Below are positions 37,127 through 45,069 of a stretch of DNA of 49,068 nt, in pieces. Numbering within the stretch: position 1 is the stretch's first letter; the number at the start of each line of letters is the position of its first letter. The notes under the pieces are model-generated. The model had not been told where the DNA came from. It searched no databases and saw only the letters and a list, made by a program, of their open reading frames with translations. The DNA is from Acanthamoeba sp. SK_2022b (taxonomy: Eukaryota > Discosea > Longamoebia > Acanthamoebidae), in contig JANDJZ010000401.1 of the NCBI GenBank assembly GCA_027943245.1, positions 1 through 49,068 of the forward strand, in the 5' to 3' direction. A program made the position numbers and the translations under genes.

Positions 37127-37970
37127 GGGCGGCCTCCAGTTCGGCGATGGCTTTTTCGATTTCCTGCTGCACGTCCGGCGTCAGGCGCAGGTGGTGAGAG
37201 TTCGACAGGTTTTCCAGATAGGCCACGCCCTGCCCTTTGATGCTGTCGAGCACGATCGCCAGCGGCCGCTGTTCGCCGCCGCGCGCCGGCGCCACCGCCG
37301 CCAGCAGCGCCGCGATGTCATCGCCCTTGATGGTCTGCACCTCAAAACCGAAGGCGCGGAACTTGGCGGCCAGATCGAACGGTTGGATCACCTCGTCCAG
37401 CGCGCCGTCCAGCTGTTGCTTGTTGTAATCGATGAACAGCGTCAGGTTGTTCAGATTGTGGTGGGCGATAAACTGGAACGCCTCCCAGCACTGCCCTTCG
37501 TTCAGTTCCCCGTCACCGAGGATGCTGAACACCCGATTGCGGCGCCCCGCCAGCCGATGAGACAACGCCATGCCGGCGGCGATCGACACGCCCTGCCCCA
37601 GCGAGCCGGTGGTGGCGTCCACGCCGCGCGTGCGCAGCCGGTCCGGGTGGCTCGGCAGACGCGTGCCGTTCTGGTTGAGGGTCTTCAGCTCCGCCAGCGG
37701 GAAGTAGCCCTTGATCGCCAGCGTGCTGTACAGCGCCGGGCCGGCGTGCCCTTTCGACAGCACGAAGTCATCGCGCTCCGGCCAGTCCGGATCCGCCGGA
37801 TCGATGCGCATCACGCTGCCGTACAGCACCGCCAGCGTCTCCACCACCGACATGCAGCCGCCGTAGTGGCCGAAGCCCAGCCCGGTCAGCGCTTTCAGCG
37901 TTTCCAGGCGGATCGCCCGCGCCAGGGTATGCAGCTCTTCAATTTCCGTTTCGCTCGTTGTGTAGTTCAT
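37119..37970 (-). CDS. Transketolase N-terminal subunit (split transketolase)
   Basis: This 283-residue thiamine-diphosphate-binding subunit has the TPP motif GDG (152-154) ... N183, i.e. LGDGELNEGQCWEAFQFIAHHN followed by IDYN. Also present are the transketolase histidine in SKGHAGPALY (H75) and the GHYGGCMS segment (34-41). It corresponds to the first half of the usual 660-residue TktA. It lies 13 bp downstream of the PTS IIC gene, in the same operon as the C-terminal subunit. Split transketolases in sugar-PTS operons are known, and I recall a similar cluster beside pta in Salmonella (unchecked). Confidence 0.87.
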   Translation of the reverse strand: MNYTTSETEIEELHTLARAIRLETLKALTGLGFGHYGGCMSVVETLAVLYGSVMRIDPADPDWPERDDFVLSKGHAGPALYSTLAIKGYFPLAELKTLNQNGTRLPSHPDRLRTRGVDATTGSLGQGVSIAAGMALSHRLAGRRNRVFSILGDGELNEGQCWEAFQFIAHHNLNNLTLFIDYNKQQLDGALDEVIQPFDLAAKFRAFGFEVQTIKGDDIAALLAAVAPARGGEQRPLAIVLDSIKGQGVAYLENLSNSHHLRLTPDVQQEIEKAIAELEAAHV

Positions 37971-37983
37971 CAGTCTGCCCTCG

Positions 37984-39363
37984 TTATTTCTCGACGCGGT
38001 CAGCGGCCGGCGCGCCTTTGCGTTTTCCCAGGAAGTTATGCGCCACCAGCAGCGCGAACACGGCGACGATCGCCAGCATGATCATCTCCTTCGACATAAA
38101 GCGCGCCATATTGCCCAGCAGGATGCCGATCGCGCCGAAGTCGGCGTCGGAGAAGGTGGTGTTGGCAAAGCCCAGCGCCCCCAGCACCGGTAGCAGCAAT
38201 ACCGGCAGGAAGGTGATCAGCAGCCCGTTGGCGAAGGCGCCCAGCATCGCGCCGCGCCGCCCGCCGGTGGCGTTGCCGAACACCCCGGCGGTAGCGCCAG
38301 TGAAGAAGTGCGGCACCACGCCGGGCAGGATCAATACCATCTTCAGCTGCCCCAGCAGGAACAGCCCGGCCAATCCGCCAAGGAAGCTGAACAGGAAGCC
38401 GATCAGCACCGCGTTGGGGGCATAGGGATAGACCACCGGGCAATCCAGCGCCGGCCGCGCATTCGGCACCAGCTTTTCCGAGAAGCCGGTGAACGCCGGC
38501 ACGATTTCCGCCAGAATCAAACGCACGCCCTGCAGGATGATGAACACCCCGGCGGCGAAGGTGATGGCCTGAATGATCGAATACACCAGGTAGTTCTGGC
38601 CGCCGCTGAGCTCGCTTTCCACATAGGCCCGTCCGGCGCAGATCGCCAGGATCAGGTAGATGACGATCATGGTCATCGAGATCGAAATGGAGCTGTCGCG
38701 CAGGAAGCTGAGGTTTTTCGGCAGGTTCATCTCCTCGGTCGAGCGCGAGTTTTTACCCACCTTCGAGCCGATCCAGCCGGACAGCACGTAGCCCAGGGTG
38801 CCGAAGTGGCCGAAGGCGATATCGTCATTGCCGGTGATGCGGCGCATATAGCGCTGGGCGATCGCCGGGAAGAACGCCATCACCAGCCCCAGGGTCAGCG
38901 CGCCGGTAAACACCAGCTGCACGCCCTCAAAGCCCGCCACCGTCAGGATGATGCCGATCATGCAGGCCATGTAGAAGGTGTGGTGGCCGGTCAGGAAGAT
39001 GTATTTCAGCCGGGTGAAGCGCGCCACCACGATATTCGCCACCATGCCGAACGCCATGATCAGCGCGGTGGAGGCGCCGTATTTCTCCAGCGCGATGGAG
39101 ACAATGGCTTCGTTATTCGGAATGATGCCCTGAATATTGAACGCGTGTTCGAACATGCCGCCCAGCGGATTGAGCGATCCGACCAATACCGTGGCGCCGC
39201 CGCCCAAAACGATAAAGCCGAGAATGGTTTTTACCGTGCCTTTTACCACGTCGGAAAACGATTTTTTTTGCGCCAGCAAACCGATCAGCGCAATAAGCCC
39301 GACCAGTACCGAAGGCACCTTTAATATATCCACCACAAACTTAAGCGTTTCCTGGATAAACAT
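37984..39363 (-). CDS. PTS ascorbate-type (UlaA/SgaT family) IIC permease
   Basis: This 459-residue protein has about 10-11 membrane helices and is the membrane transporter of an ascorbate/galactitol-class PTS. The N-terminus is FVVDILKVPSVLVGLIALIGLLAQKKSFSDVVKGTVKTILGFIVLGGGATVLVGSLNPLG, typical of UlaA. A large central cytoplasmic loop, GTLGYVLSGWIGSKVGKNSRSTEEMNLPKNLSFLRDSS, is also diagnostic. The frame can start at GTG 39369, but ATG 39361-39363 has GAGGTGG at normal spacing, the same leader as the IIB gene. No ula lactonase, decarboxylase or isomerase genes are nearby, so the substrate need not be ascorbate. Confidence 0.87.
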   Translation of the reverse strand: MFIQETLKFVVDILKVPSVLVGLIALIGLLAQKKSFSDVVKGTVKTILGFIVLGGGATVLVGSLNPLGGMFEHAFNIQGIIPNNEAIVSIALEKYGASTALIMAFGMVANIVVARFTRLKYIFLTGHHTFYMACMIGIILTVAGFEGVQLVFTGALTLGLVMAFFPAIAQRYMRRITGNDDIAFGHFGTLGYVLSGWIGSKVGKNSRSTEEMNLPKNLSFLRDSSISISMTMIVIYLILAICAGRAYVESELSGGQNYLVYSIIQAITFAAGVFIILQGVRLILAEIVPAFTGFSEKLVPNARPALDCPVVYPYAPNAVLIGFLFSFLGGLAGLFLLGQLKMVLILPGVVPHFFTGATAGVFGNATGGRRGAMLGAFANGLLITFLPVLLLPVLGALGFANTTFSDADFGAIGILLGNMARFMSKEMIMLAIVAVFALLVAHNFLGKRKGAPAADRVEK

Positions 39364-39386
39364 ATCCACCTCGCCAATCGTTTTAT

Positions 39387-39668
39387 TCAGATGATTGAGT
39401 GGGCTTCGAAGTAAGCGCGCAGCTTGGCTTCCAGCTCATTAATGTCGATGATGTTGCTGATCACCACCAGCTGCTCGGCCGGTACGCTGGCGCTGTCGGC
39501 GATGTCTTTCGCCATCACGAACACGTCGGCGGCGCCGGGGGTAGCGGACGACAGATCGGAGTGTTCGACCTCGGCCTCCACGCCCATCTTTTTCAGCACC
39601 TTTTTAATGTTCATTTCCACCATAAAACTGCTGCCGAGACCGGAACCGCAAATCGCCATGATTTTCAT
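39387..39668 (-). CDS. PTS ascorbate-type IIB component
   Basis: This 93-residue cytoplasmic IIB protein carries the phosphorylated cysteine in MAICGSGLGSSF (C7), the usual lactose/ascorbate-class IIB P-loop, followed by an amphipathic helix NIKKVLKKMG. It receives phosphate from the IIA gene upstream and gives it to the IIC-bound sugar. A GTG at 39677 would add three residues, but ATG 39668 has AGGTGG in front. It lies 23 bp before the IIC gene. Confidence 0.88.
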   Translation of the reverse strand: MKIMAICGSGLGSSFMVEMNIKKVLKKMGVEAEVEHSDLSSATPGAADVFVMAKDIADSASVPAEQLVVISNIIDINELEAKLRAYFEAHSII

Positions 39669-39760
39669 AATATCCACCTGTTGAATTTAGCGTGTAGGGT
39701 AGCGCCGCCGGTCATATTCCCGGCGTTGTTAGCATTAATAGTGTTCCTGGTGATTAAGCG

Positions 39761-40204
39761 TTAATAGCGGGCGATAATATCCTCGATTTGCCGTTTATCT
39801 TTGGCGTGAAATAACGCCTCCATGGCCTGATTGTCTGAAAATAATTCCGCCAGTTGCGAAATCAATTCGATGTGGCTGTCGCCGTCGGGCGCCGAAAGCA
39901 TCACCACCACCTGAACTGGATCGTTATCCGCGGAATGAAAGTTCACCCCCTGATGGATCTTCAACAGCGATAATCCCAACGCGTTGGCGCCCTCTTCGGG
40001 CCGGGCGTGCGGCATGGCGATGCCCGGCGCCAGGACAAAGTAAGGCCCGAGCTTCTCCTGCTGATGAAAGATGGCCGTCAGGTAATTCGGCGTGATCACG
40101 CCGTCTTGCAGCAGCGGCTGCGCACTCAGCGTTACCGCCTGGCGCCAGTCCTCCACCCGTTCGCACAGCTGTATATGATCGGCGGTCAGCCACTCTTTCA
40201 GCAC
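39761..40204 (-). CDS. PTS IIA component (EIIA-2/UlaC type)
   Basis: This 147-residue protein of the fructose/mannitol-type IIA fold has the phosphorylated histidine H66 in LAPGIAMPHARPEEGAN. It takes phosphate from HPr and passes it to the IIB protein. It is the first gene of the PTS-transketolase operon. Gaps of about 92 bp (to IIB), 23 bp and 13 bp and one 8-bp overlap follow down the operon. The divergent LacI regulator and its operator cluster lie just upstream. Confidence 0.87.
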   Translation of the reverse strand: MLKEWLTADHIQLCERVEDWRQAVTLSAQPLLQDGVITPNYLTAIFHQQEKLGPYFVLAPGIAMPHARPEEGANALGLSLLKIHQGVNFHSADNDPVQVVVMLSAPDGDSHIELISQLAELFSDNQAMEALFHAKDKRQIEDIIARY

Positions 40205-40289
40205 GTTACCCTCCTAAAGGTTGATGGTTTCGGCCGGTGATTAATTCACCGACGACGGTAAAACTTTAATCAACCCCACCCGGCCACAC

Positions 40290-40305
40290 AGTGATGGATA
40301 TCACA
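40290..40305. promoter_or_regulatory. Candidate CRP-cAMP site, PTS-transketolase operon
   Basis: AGTGATGGATATCACA contains GTGA-N6-TCAC(A) with correct spacing. It lies about 85-100 bp upstream of the IIA start and 3 bp from the first AGCGCT operator-like site. It fits a carbohydrate operon under catabolite control. Confidence 0.6.
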
Positions 40306-40307
40306 AA

Positions 40308-40330
40308 GATAGCGCTACCAAAGCGCTATC
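40308..40330. promoter_or_regulatory. Paired AGCGCT operator-like sites
   Basis: GATAGCGCT (40308-40316) and AGCGCTATC (40322-40330) form a perfect 9-bp inverted repeat with a 5-bp spacer. Each arm also contains the self-complementary core AGCGCT (40311-40316 and 40322-40327, 11 bp apart, one helical turn). Confidence 0.6.
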
Positions 40331-40341
40331 ATGCAGATCTG

Positions 40342-40355
40342 TGATAGCGCTATCA
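40342..40355. promoter_or_regulatory. Main LacI-type operator, perfect palindrome
   Basis: TGATAGCGCTATCA is a perfect 14-bp palindrome with the central AGCGCT core found twice at 40308-40330. LacI-family proteins bind palindromes centred on CG, so this is the likely site of the neighbouring regulator. It lies 25 bp to the right of the nearest core. Confidence 0.7.
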
Positions 40356-40514
40356 AAACGCCGCGCCGCGGCATGGCGTTAACCACAATTTTTTCTCGCT
40401 CTTTCGGGTAACGGGGTAGAATGTGCCGCATACGGGGATCGTCGAAGCCGCGCCGTCGGCTTCCCACCCTCACCATTTTTATGCGCCGCGCGCGCATTTC
40501 AGTCGGGATTAGGC

Positions 40515-41534
40515 ATGTCGATCGGTAAAAAACGACGCAGCACGGGCAGAGTGACGTTGGCTGACGTAGCGCAGCTGGCGGGCGTCGGCACCATGACGGT
40601 GTCGCGCGCGCTGCGCACGCCGGAGCAGGTTTCAGACAAACTGCGCGAGAAGATTGAAGCCGCGGTGAGCGAACTGGGGTATCTGCCCAACCTGGCCGCC
40701 AGTTCGCTGGCGTCGGCCTCGTCCTACACCATCGCCATGGTGGTGCCCAGCCTGTCCGAATCCGGCTGCGCCGAGATGTTCGCCGGCCTGCAGAAAGTGC
40801 TGCAGCCGGCCGGTTATCACATCATGCTGGCGGAGTCGCAGCATCACCTCGAACGCGAAGAGAAATTGCTGGAGACTCTGCTCTCTTACAACCTGGCGGC
40901 GGCGGTGCTGCTCAGCATCGAGCATTCGCAAAATGCCCGCAACGCGCTGATCGCAGCCAACATTCCGGTGGTGGAGATCGGCGCCGTGCGCGCCGATCCT
41001 ATCGACATGAGCATCGGCATCGACTACGTGGCGGCCATGTATCAGCTTACGCAAACGGTGATCGCCAGCGGCTACCAGAACATCGGGCTGCTGTGCGCCA
41101 ATCAGGAACAGTGGATCTTCCAGCAGCACCTGCAGGGCTGGCACAAGGCGCTGCTGCGCAACCATATGTCGCCGCATCGGGTGATCAACGCCGCACAGCC
41201 CGCCAGCTTCAGCACCGGCGCGCAGCAGCTGCCGGAATTCCTGCTGGCCTGGCCGGAGCTGGACGCGCTGGTGTGCGCCTCCGACGAACTGGCCGGCGGC
41301 GCGCTGTATGAATGCCAGCGGCGGCGCATCAAGGTGCCGGACAATCTGGCGGTGGTGGGGTTCGGCAACAGCGAGTTCAGCCGGGTCTGCCAGCCGCCGC
41401 TGACCACCATGACCATTCCGCATCGCGACATCGGCATTCAGGCCGGCCAGGCGCTGCTGGCGCGCCTGAACGAGCAGCCCTGGCTGCCGGCAGGCTCCCT
41501 GCCCGCCACGCTGTGCCGCCGCGACAGCTGCTGA
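40515..41534 (+). CDS. LacI-family regulator of the PTS-transketolase module
   Basis: This 339-residue protein has a helix-turn-helix at about residues 13-36 (VTLADVAQLAGVGTMTVSRALRTPEQVS), a hinge near 55-62 and a periplasmic-binding-protein-like effector domain from about 70. It resembles the GntR/IdnR branch in its helix-turn-helix, including the RTPEQV after it. It is divergent from the PTS IIA gene with three operator-like sequences between, so it almost surely regulates that operon and itself. The effector is unknown. A convergent terminator separates it from yfcD. Confidence 0.85.
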   Translation: MSIGKKRRSTGRVTLADVAQLAGVGTMTVSRALRTPEQVSDKLREKIEAAVSELGYLPNLAASSLASASSYTIAMVVPSLSESGCAEMFAGLQKVLQPAGYHIMLAESQHHLEREEKLLETLLSYNLAAAVLLSIEHSQNARNALIAANIPVVEIGAVRADPIDMSIGIDYVAAMYQLTQTVIASGYQNIGLLCANQEQWIFQQHLQGWHKALLRNHMSPHRVINAAQPASFSTGAQQLPEFLLAWPELDALVCASDELAGGALYECQRRRIKVPDNLAVVGFGNSEFSRVCQPPLTTMTIPHRDIGIQAGQALLARLNEQPWLPAGSLPATLCRRDSC

Positions 41535-41544
41535 ATCCGCGCCA

Positions 41545-41574
41545 TAAAAAAAGCCGGTCGATGACCGGCTTTCT
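41545..41574. terminator. Bidirectional terminator lacI-type gene / yfcD
   Basis: The stem AAAGCCGGTC (41550-41559) and GACCGGCTTT (41563-41572) has a GAT loop, with A7 on the left side. It gives a good U-run for the minus-strand yfcD and a short one for the plus-strand regulator. It lies 15 bp after the regulator stop. Confidence 0.82.
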
Positions 41575-41588
41575 CACGCGTTGGCGTC

Positions 41589-42134
41589 TCAGTGGTTGTC
41601 GAGCGGCTTACCGTAATCCTGTTCGTTGTTGCGCGTCAGCCACAGCGACAGCGCCTTCAGCGAATCCGGGGTAAACTCGTCGCAGCGCGCGGTGATCTCT
41701 TCCGGCGTCAGCCAGCACACCTCGGCCACTTCTTCTTCCTGCAGCGCGAACGGGCCGTGCGAAACACAGCTGAACAGCGCGCCCCACACCCGGCACTGCT
41801 CTTCTTCGAAGTAGAACAGACCGTGTTCGGCGAAAGGCACACCGGCGATGCCCAGCTCTTCTTCCGCCTCGCGGCGCGCCGAATCCAGCACGTTTTCACC
41901 GCTTTGCACTACGCCACCCGCCGTTGCGTCCAACCAGCCCGGGTAGAAGTCCTTGATCTCGGTGCGACGCTGCACCAGAATTTTTCCCATCCCATCATGC
42001 ACCACAATATAGGTAGCACGATGACGCAGCCGCTCCGCCCGCATCTGTTGACGACTGGATTGCGCGATCACCTCGTTTTGCTCGTCGACGATATCAACCC
42101 ATTCGGTATCTGCAGCCTGACCCTGTTCCGCCAT
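41589..42134 (-). CDS. yfcD: Nudix hydrolase YfcD
   Basis: This 181-residue Nudix protein has a perfect Nudix box (G-x5-E-x7-REUxEExGU) at residues 74-96 (G74, E80, R88, E89, E92, E93, G95). The sequence reads closely with E. coli YfcD, e.g. [20 protein letters not shown]. The substrate of YfcD is not settled; it hydrolyses a nucleoside diphosphate linked to X. It follows yfcE with a 99-bp gap. Its stop faces the terminator at 41545-41574. Confidence 0.93.
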   Translation of the reverse strand: MAEQGQAADTEWVDIVDEQNEVIAQSSRQQMRAERLRHRATYIVVHDGMGKILVQRRTEIKDFYPGWLDATAGGVVQSGENVLDSARREAEEELGIAGVPFAEHGLFYFEEEQCRVWGALFSCVSHGPFALQEEEVAEVCWLTPEEITARCDEFTPDSLKALSLWLTRNNEQDYGKPLDNH

Positions 42135-42233
42135 CCTCTAAAACCTTCTATTTTGGCGCGATGCATCCCGCGCGCTGGTTAATCAATGAGTGTTTTTCAA
42201 AGATTTTTATTGTGTGTGTATAAATTAGTGCGT

Positions 42234-42785
42234 TTAGCGTGTTAACGCCACCTCCGCGACGACCTTGCCGTCGTCGAGCGTCAGCACGCTCAAAGTGCCC
42301 CGATCCAACATGCCGTAGCTGGCCGGAAAGCCCCCTTTGGGAATGCTGACCGAGCCCGGATTGAAGCAATAGATCTCACCCTGCCGCTCCGCCTGCGGCA
42401 GATGCGTATGGCCGTAGGCCAGGACGTCACCGCGGGATAACGGCGGCAGTGCCGAGGGATGATAAAGGTGACCATGGGTCAAAAACAATCGTCTTTTTTG
42501 CAGTAAAACCTGTTGCCAGGGCGCCTCGATGGGAAACGTCAGCAGCATCTGATCGACCTCGCTGTCGCAATTGCCGCGAACGGCGATGATCTTGTCGCTA
42601 TAGCGATTCAATCGTTCGGCAACCTGAGCGGGTTGATACCCGGCCGGCAGCGCGTTGCGCGGGCCGTGATTCAGCAAATCACCCAGAAGAATCAACCAGT
42701 CGGCGCCGTTTTGTGCGAACAATTCCAGCACGCGTTCGGTGGCCGGCAGCGATCCGTGAATATCCGAGGCGAACATCAGCTTCAT
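42234..42785 (-). CDS. yfcE: Metallophosphoesterase YfcE
   Basis: This 183-residue calcineurin-like phosphodiesterase has the metal-binding motifs D8-x-H10 (ASDIHGS), D36 (LLGDLLNHGP), N72 (GNCDSEVD), H104 (THGH) and H126-x-H128 (GHTH). The E. coli protein is a manganese-dependent phosphodiesterase active on model bis-pNPP substrates; its natural substrate is unknown. The ATG at 42783-42785 is preceded by AAGG. The gene that sits next to it in E. coli (yfcF, a GST) is not present here. Confidence 0.93.
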   Translation of the reverse strand: MKLMFASDIHGSLPATERVLELFAQNGADWLILLGDLLNHGPRNALPAGYQPAQVAERLNRYSDKIIAVRGNCDSEVDQMLLTFPIEAPWQQVLLQKRRLFLTHGHLYHPSALPPLSRGDVLAYGHTHLPQAERQGEIYCFNPGSVSIPKGGFPASYGMLDRGTLSVLTLDDGKVVAEVALTR

Positions 42786-43018
42786 AACCTTGTCCTATAG
42801 AGGGAAATAAGCGCCATTTTACCGCGCCGGCGCCGTGCGGCAAACCGCCGCCCGCCCCGGTGGAGAATTGTGATCCAACCGCGCAGATAGCATCGGACGA
42901 ATCCCACATAGCCTGCTATCCTTAGCTGCTATTGTTGGATCTCTGATATACCTTTGTGCGCGGCGAAGACCGCAGCAACGTGTAATGAATTACAGATCAC
43001 CTTACCGCAGGAGGCAAC

Positions 43019-43648
43019 ATGATTGACCTGTATTACGCGCCTACTCCCAATGGTCACAAGATCACCTTGTTTTTGGAAGAGGTCGGCTTACCCTACCGTA
43101 TCCATCGCGTAAACATCAGCGCCGGCGAGCAGTACAAACCGGACTTTCTGAGCATTTCTCCCAACAACAAAATCCCGGCGATCGTCGATCAGCAACCGGT
43201 GGACGGCGGCACGCCAATCAGCCTGTTCGAGTCCGGGGAAATCCTGCTGTATCTGGCGGAGAAAACCGGCAAGCTGTTGAGCAAGGGCCTGCGCGAACGC
43301 GCCGCCACCCTGCAGTGGCTGTTCTGGCAGGTGGCCGGGTTCGGGCCGATGCTCGGGCAGAATCACCACTTCAACCACTACGCGCCGCAGCCGGTGCCTT
43401 ACGCCATCGAGCGCTACCAGCTGGAGACCAAGCGGCTGTACGGCGTGCTGGAAGCCGAACTGCAAAAACACCCGTACCTGGGCGGCGACAACTACAGCAT
43501 CGCCGATATCGCCACCTACCCGTGGGTGGTGTCGCATCCGCGCCAGCGCATCGATCTGGCGGATTACCCGGCGGTGCGCAACTGGTTCGAGCGCATCAGC
43601 AACCGCCCGGCGACCGAGCGCGCCTATAAGCTGGCTGAACAGGGCTAA
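43019..43648 (+). CDS. yfcG: Glutathione-S-transferase-like disulfide reductase YfcG
   Basis: This 209-residue Nu-class GST has an N-terminal thioredoxin-fold domain (about 1-85, starting MIDLYYAPTPNGHKITLFLEE, with the T9/N11 region that binds glutathione) and a helical C-terminal domain (about 90-205, with LQWLFWQVAGFGPMLGQNHHFNHYAPQ). Relatives reduce disulfides using glutathione. The start has AGGAGGCAAC, an excellent Shine-Dalgarno. It is divergent from yfcE and followed after 111 bp by folX. Confidence 0.93.
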   Translation: MIDLYYAPTPNGHKITLFLEEVGLPYRIHRVNISAGEQYKPDFLSISPNNKIPAIVDQQPVDGGTPISLFESGEILLYLAEKTGKLLSKGLRERAATLQWLFWQVAGFGPMLGQNHHFNHYAPQPVPYAIERYQLETKRLYGVLEAELQKHPYLGGDNYSIADIATYPWVVSHPRQRIDLADYPAVRNWFERISNRPATERAYKLAEQG

Positions 43649-43660
43649 CCCCCGCTCCCC

Positions 43661-43682
43661 GACTCCCCGCCGCCGGGGAGTC
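43661..43682 (+). other. Hairpin after yfcG, weak terminator
   Basis: The 8-bp perfect stem GACTCCCC (43661-43668) and GGGGAGTC (43675-43682) has a 6-nt GC loop. No U-run follows, so termination without Rho is unlikely. It may reduce read-through from yfcG into folX. Confidence 0.45.
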
Positions 43683-43759
43683 ACATCGCCCCTGCGTTAT
43701 CATTTCCCTACTTTCCGTGTATTCTGAACGCCAATAATCAGACCTATGGAGAATCTCTG

Positions 43760-44131
43760 ATGTCTTTCAGTCAACCCGACGCCGTTATTCGCATTAAAAA
43801 TCTGCGGTTGCGCACGTTCATCGGTATCAAGGAAGAAGAAATCAACAACCGACAGGACGTCCTGATTAACGTGGTGATCCACTACCCGGCGGACAAGGCG
43901 CGCAACAGCGAAGACATCGCCGACGCGCTCAACTACCGCACCATCACCAAAGCGATCATCCGCCATGTGGAAGATAACCGTTTCGCGCTGCTGGAAAAAT
44001 TAACGCAGGATGTGCTCGATATCGTAAAAGAACATGCCTGGGTAACCTATGCTGAAGTGGAGATAGATAAACTTCTGGCCCTGCGCTACGCCGATTCGGT
44101 CTCCATGACCATGAGCTACCGCCGGGACTAA
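43760..44131 (+). CDS. folX: Dihydroneopterin triphosphate 2'-epimerase
   Basis: This 123-residue tunnelling-fold enzyme is a FolB/FolX relative. The sequence [47 protein letters not shown] start (as seen from residue 6 on) and the [14 protein letters not shown] motif are those of FolX rather than FolB. It converts dihydroneopterin triphosphate to its monapterin epimer. It has an acceptable GGAG 7 nt before the ATG at 43760. It lies 16 bp before yfcH, in one operon. Confidence 0.94.
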   Translation: MSFSQPDAVIRIKNLRLRTFIGIKEEEINNRQDVLINVVIHYPADKARNSEDIADALNYRTITKAIIRHVEDNRFALLEKLTQDVLDIVKEHAWVTYAEVEIDKLLALRYADSVSMTMSYRRD

Positions 44132-44147
44132 CTCAGGGAGGTCGACC

Positions 44148-45062
44148 ATGCGGATCCTGATCACCGGCGCAACGGGATTGATAGGCAGCAGCCTGACGGC
44201 CAGGCTGCTGGCGCTTTCTCACCACATTACGGTGCTGACGCGAGACGAACGGCGAGCCCGGGCCAGGCTGGGCGACCAGCCGAGCTATTGGCAAACGCTG
44301 GACGACCGGCAGTCGCTGGATGACTTCGATGCGGTGATCAATTTGGCCGGCGAACCTATCGCCGACAAGCGCTGGAGCGCACAGCAGAAACAGCGGCTGT
44401 GCCATAGCCGCTGGGATCTGACCGAGCGGTTGGCGAAGCTTATCAAGGCCGGCAGCACGCCGCCCGGCGTGCTGATTTCCGGTTCCGCCGTCGGCTACTA
44501 CGGCGACCAGGGGCAGGCGGTGGTCACCGAAGAGGAGCCGCCGCACGACGAATTCACCCACCAGCTGTGCCAACGCTGGGAAGCGCTGGCGCTGCAGGCG
44601 CAGAGCGACGCCACCCGGGTCTGCCTGCTGCGCACCGGCGTGGTGCTAGCGCCACAGGGCGGCGCGCTGGCTAAAATGCTGCCGCCGTTCCGCTTCGGGC
44701 TGGGCGGCCCGATCGGCGACGGTCGCCAATACCTGCCGTGGATCCATCTCGAAGACATGGTCAACGCCATTATTTATCTGCTGGATCACGCCACTCTGAC
44801 CGGCCCGTTCAACATGGTCGCTCCCTACCCGGTGCATAACGAACAGTTCGCCGCCCAATTGGCCAACGTGCTCGATCGCCCGGCGTTTCTGCGGGTGCCG
44901 GCGTTCGTCATGCGTTTGTTGATGGGGGAAGCGGCGGTGCTGGTGCTCGGCGGCCAGCGGGCGGTGCCGAAGCGGCTGGAGGAGGCCGGCTTCCACTTCC
45001 GCTATCTGGAGCTGGAACAGGCGCTGGATGACGTGATTAATCAGCGGGCCGAAGCCCGCTGA
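44148..45062 (+). CDS. yfcH: YfcH/TIGR01777 family NAD(P)-binding epimerase-like protein
   Basis: This 304-residue extended short-chain dehydrogenase-like protein has the nucleotide-binding [12 protein letters not shown] at residues 4-15. The conserved [12 protein letters not shown] and SGSAVGYYG (active-site Tyr region) of the TIGR01777 sugar-nucleotide epimerase-like family are present, and a DUF1731 domain is at the C-terminus (about 250-300). The reaction is unknown. Its final codons and stop lie in a hairpin (45041-45062) and face hisP, 7 bp away. yfcI, present in E. coli after yfcH, is absent. Confidence 0.92.
   Translation: MRILITGATGLIGSSLTARLLALSHHITVLTRDERRARARLGDQPSYWQTLDDRQSLDDFDAVINLAGEPIADKRWSAQQKQRLCHSRWDLTERLAKLIKAGSTPPGVLISGSAVGYYGDQGQAVVTEEEPPHDEFTHQLCQRWEALALQAQSDATRVCLLRTGVVLAPQGGALAKMLPPFRFGLGGPIGDGRQYLPWIHLEDMVNAIIYLLDHATLTGPFNMVAPYPVHNEQFAAQLANVLDRPAFLRVPAFVMRLLMGEAAVLVLGGQRAVPKRLEEAGFHFRYLELEQALDDVINQRAEAR
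45041..45062. terminator. Hairpin overlapping the yfcH stop
   Basis: The 9-bp perfect stem TCAGCGGGC (45041-45049) and GCCCGCTGA (45054-45062) has a CGAA loop and contains the yfcH stop codon. A second short dyad, TGAAGT-T-ACTTCA (45065-45077), overlaps the hisP stop. Neither has a good U-run, so together they make a compact, perhaps weak, convergent terminator. Confidence 0.55.
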
Positions 45063-45069
45063 TCTGAAG

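Larger units (their letters stand above)
40205..40514. promoter_or_regulatory. Divergent control region of the PTS-transketolase operon
   Basis: These 310 bp lie between the PTS IIA gene and the LacI regulator. They contain a CRP-type site (40291-40304) and three AGCGCT-cored operator-like sequences (40308-40355), described separately. No open frame of note is seen. The regulator start at 40515 is preceded by GGATTAGGC. Confidence 0.7.
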
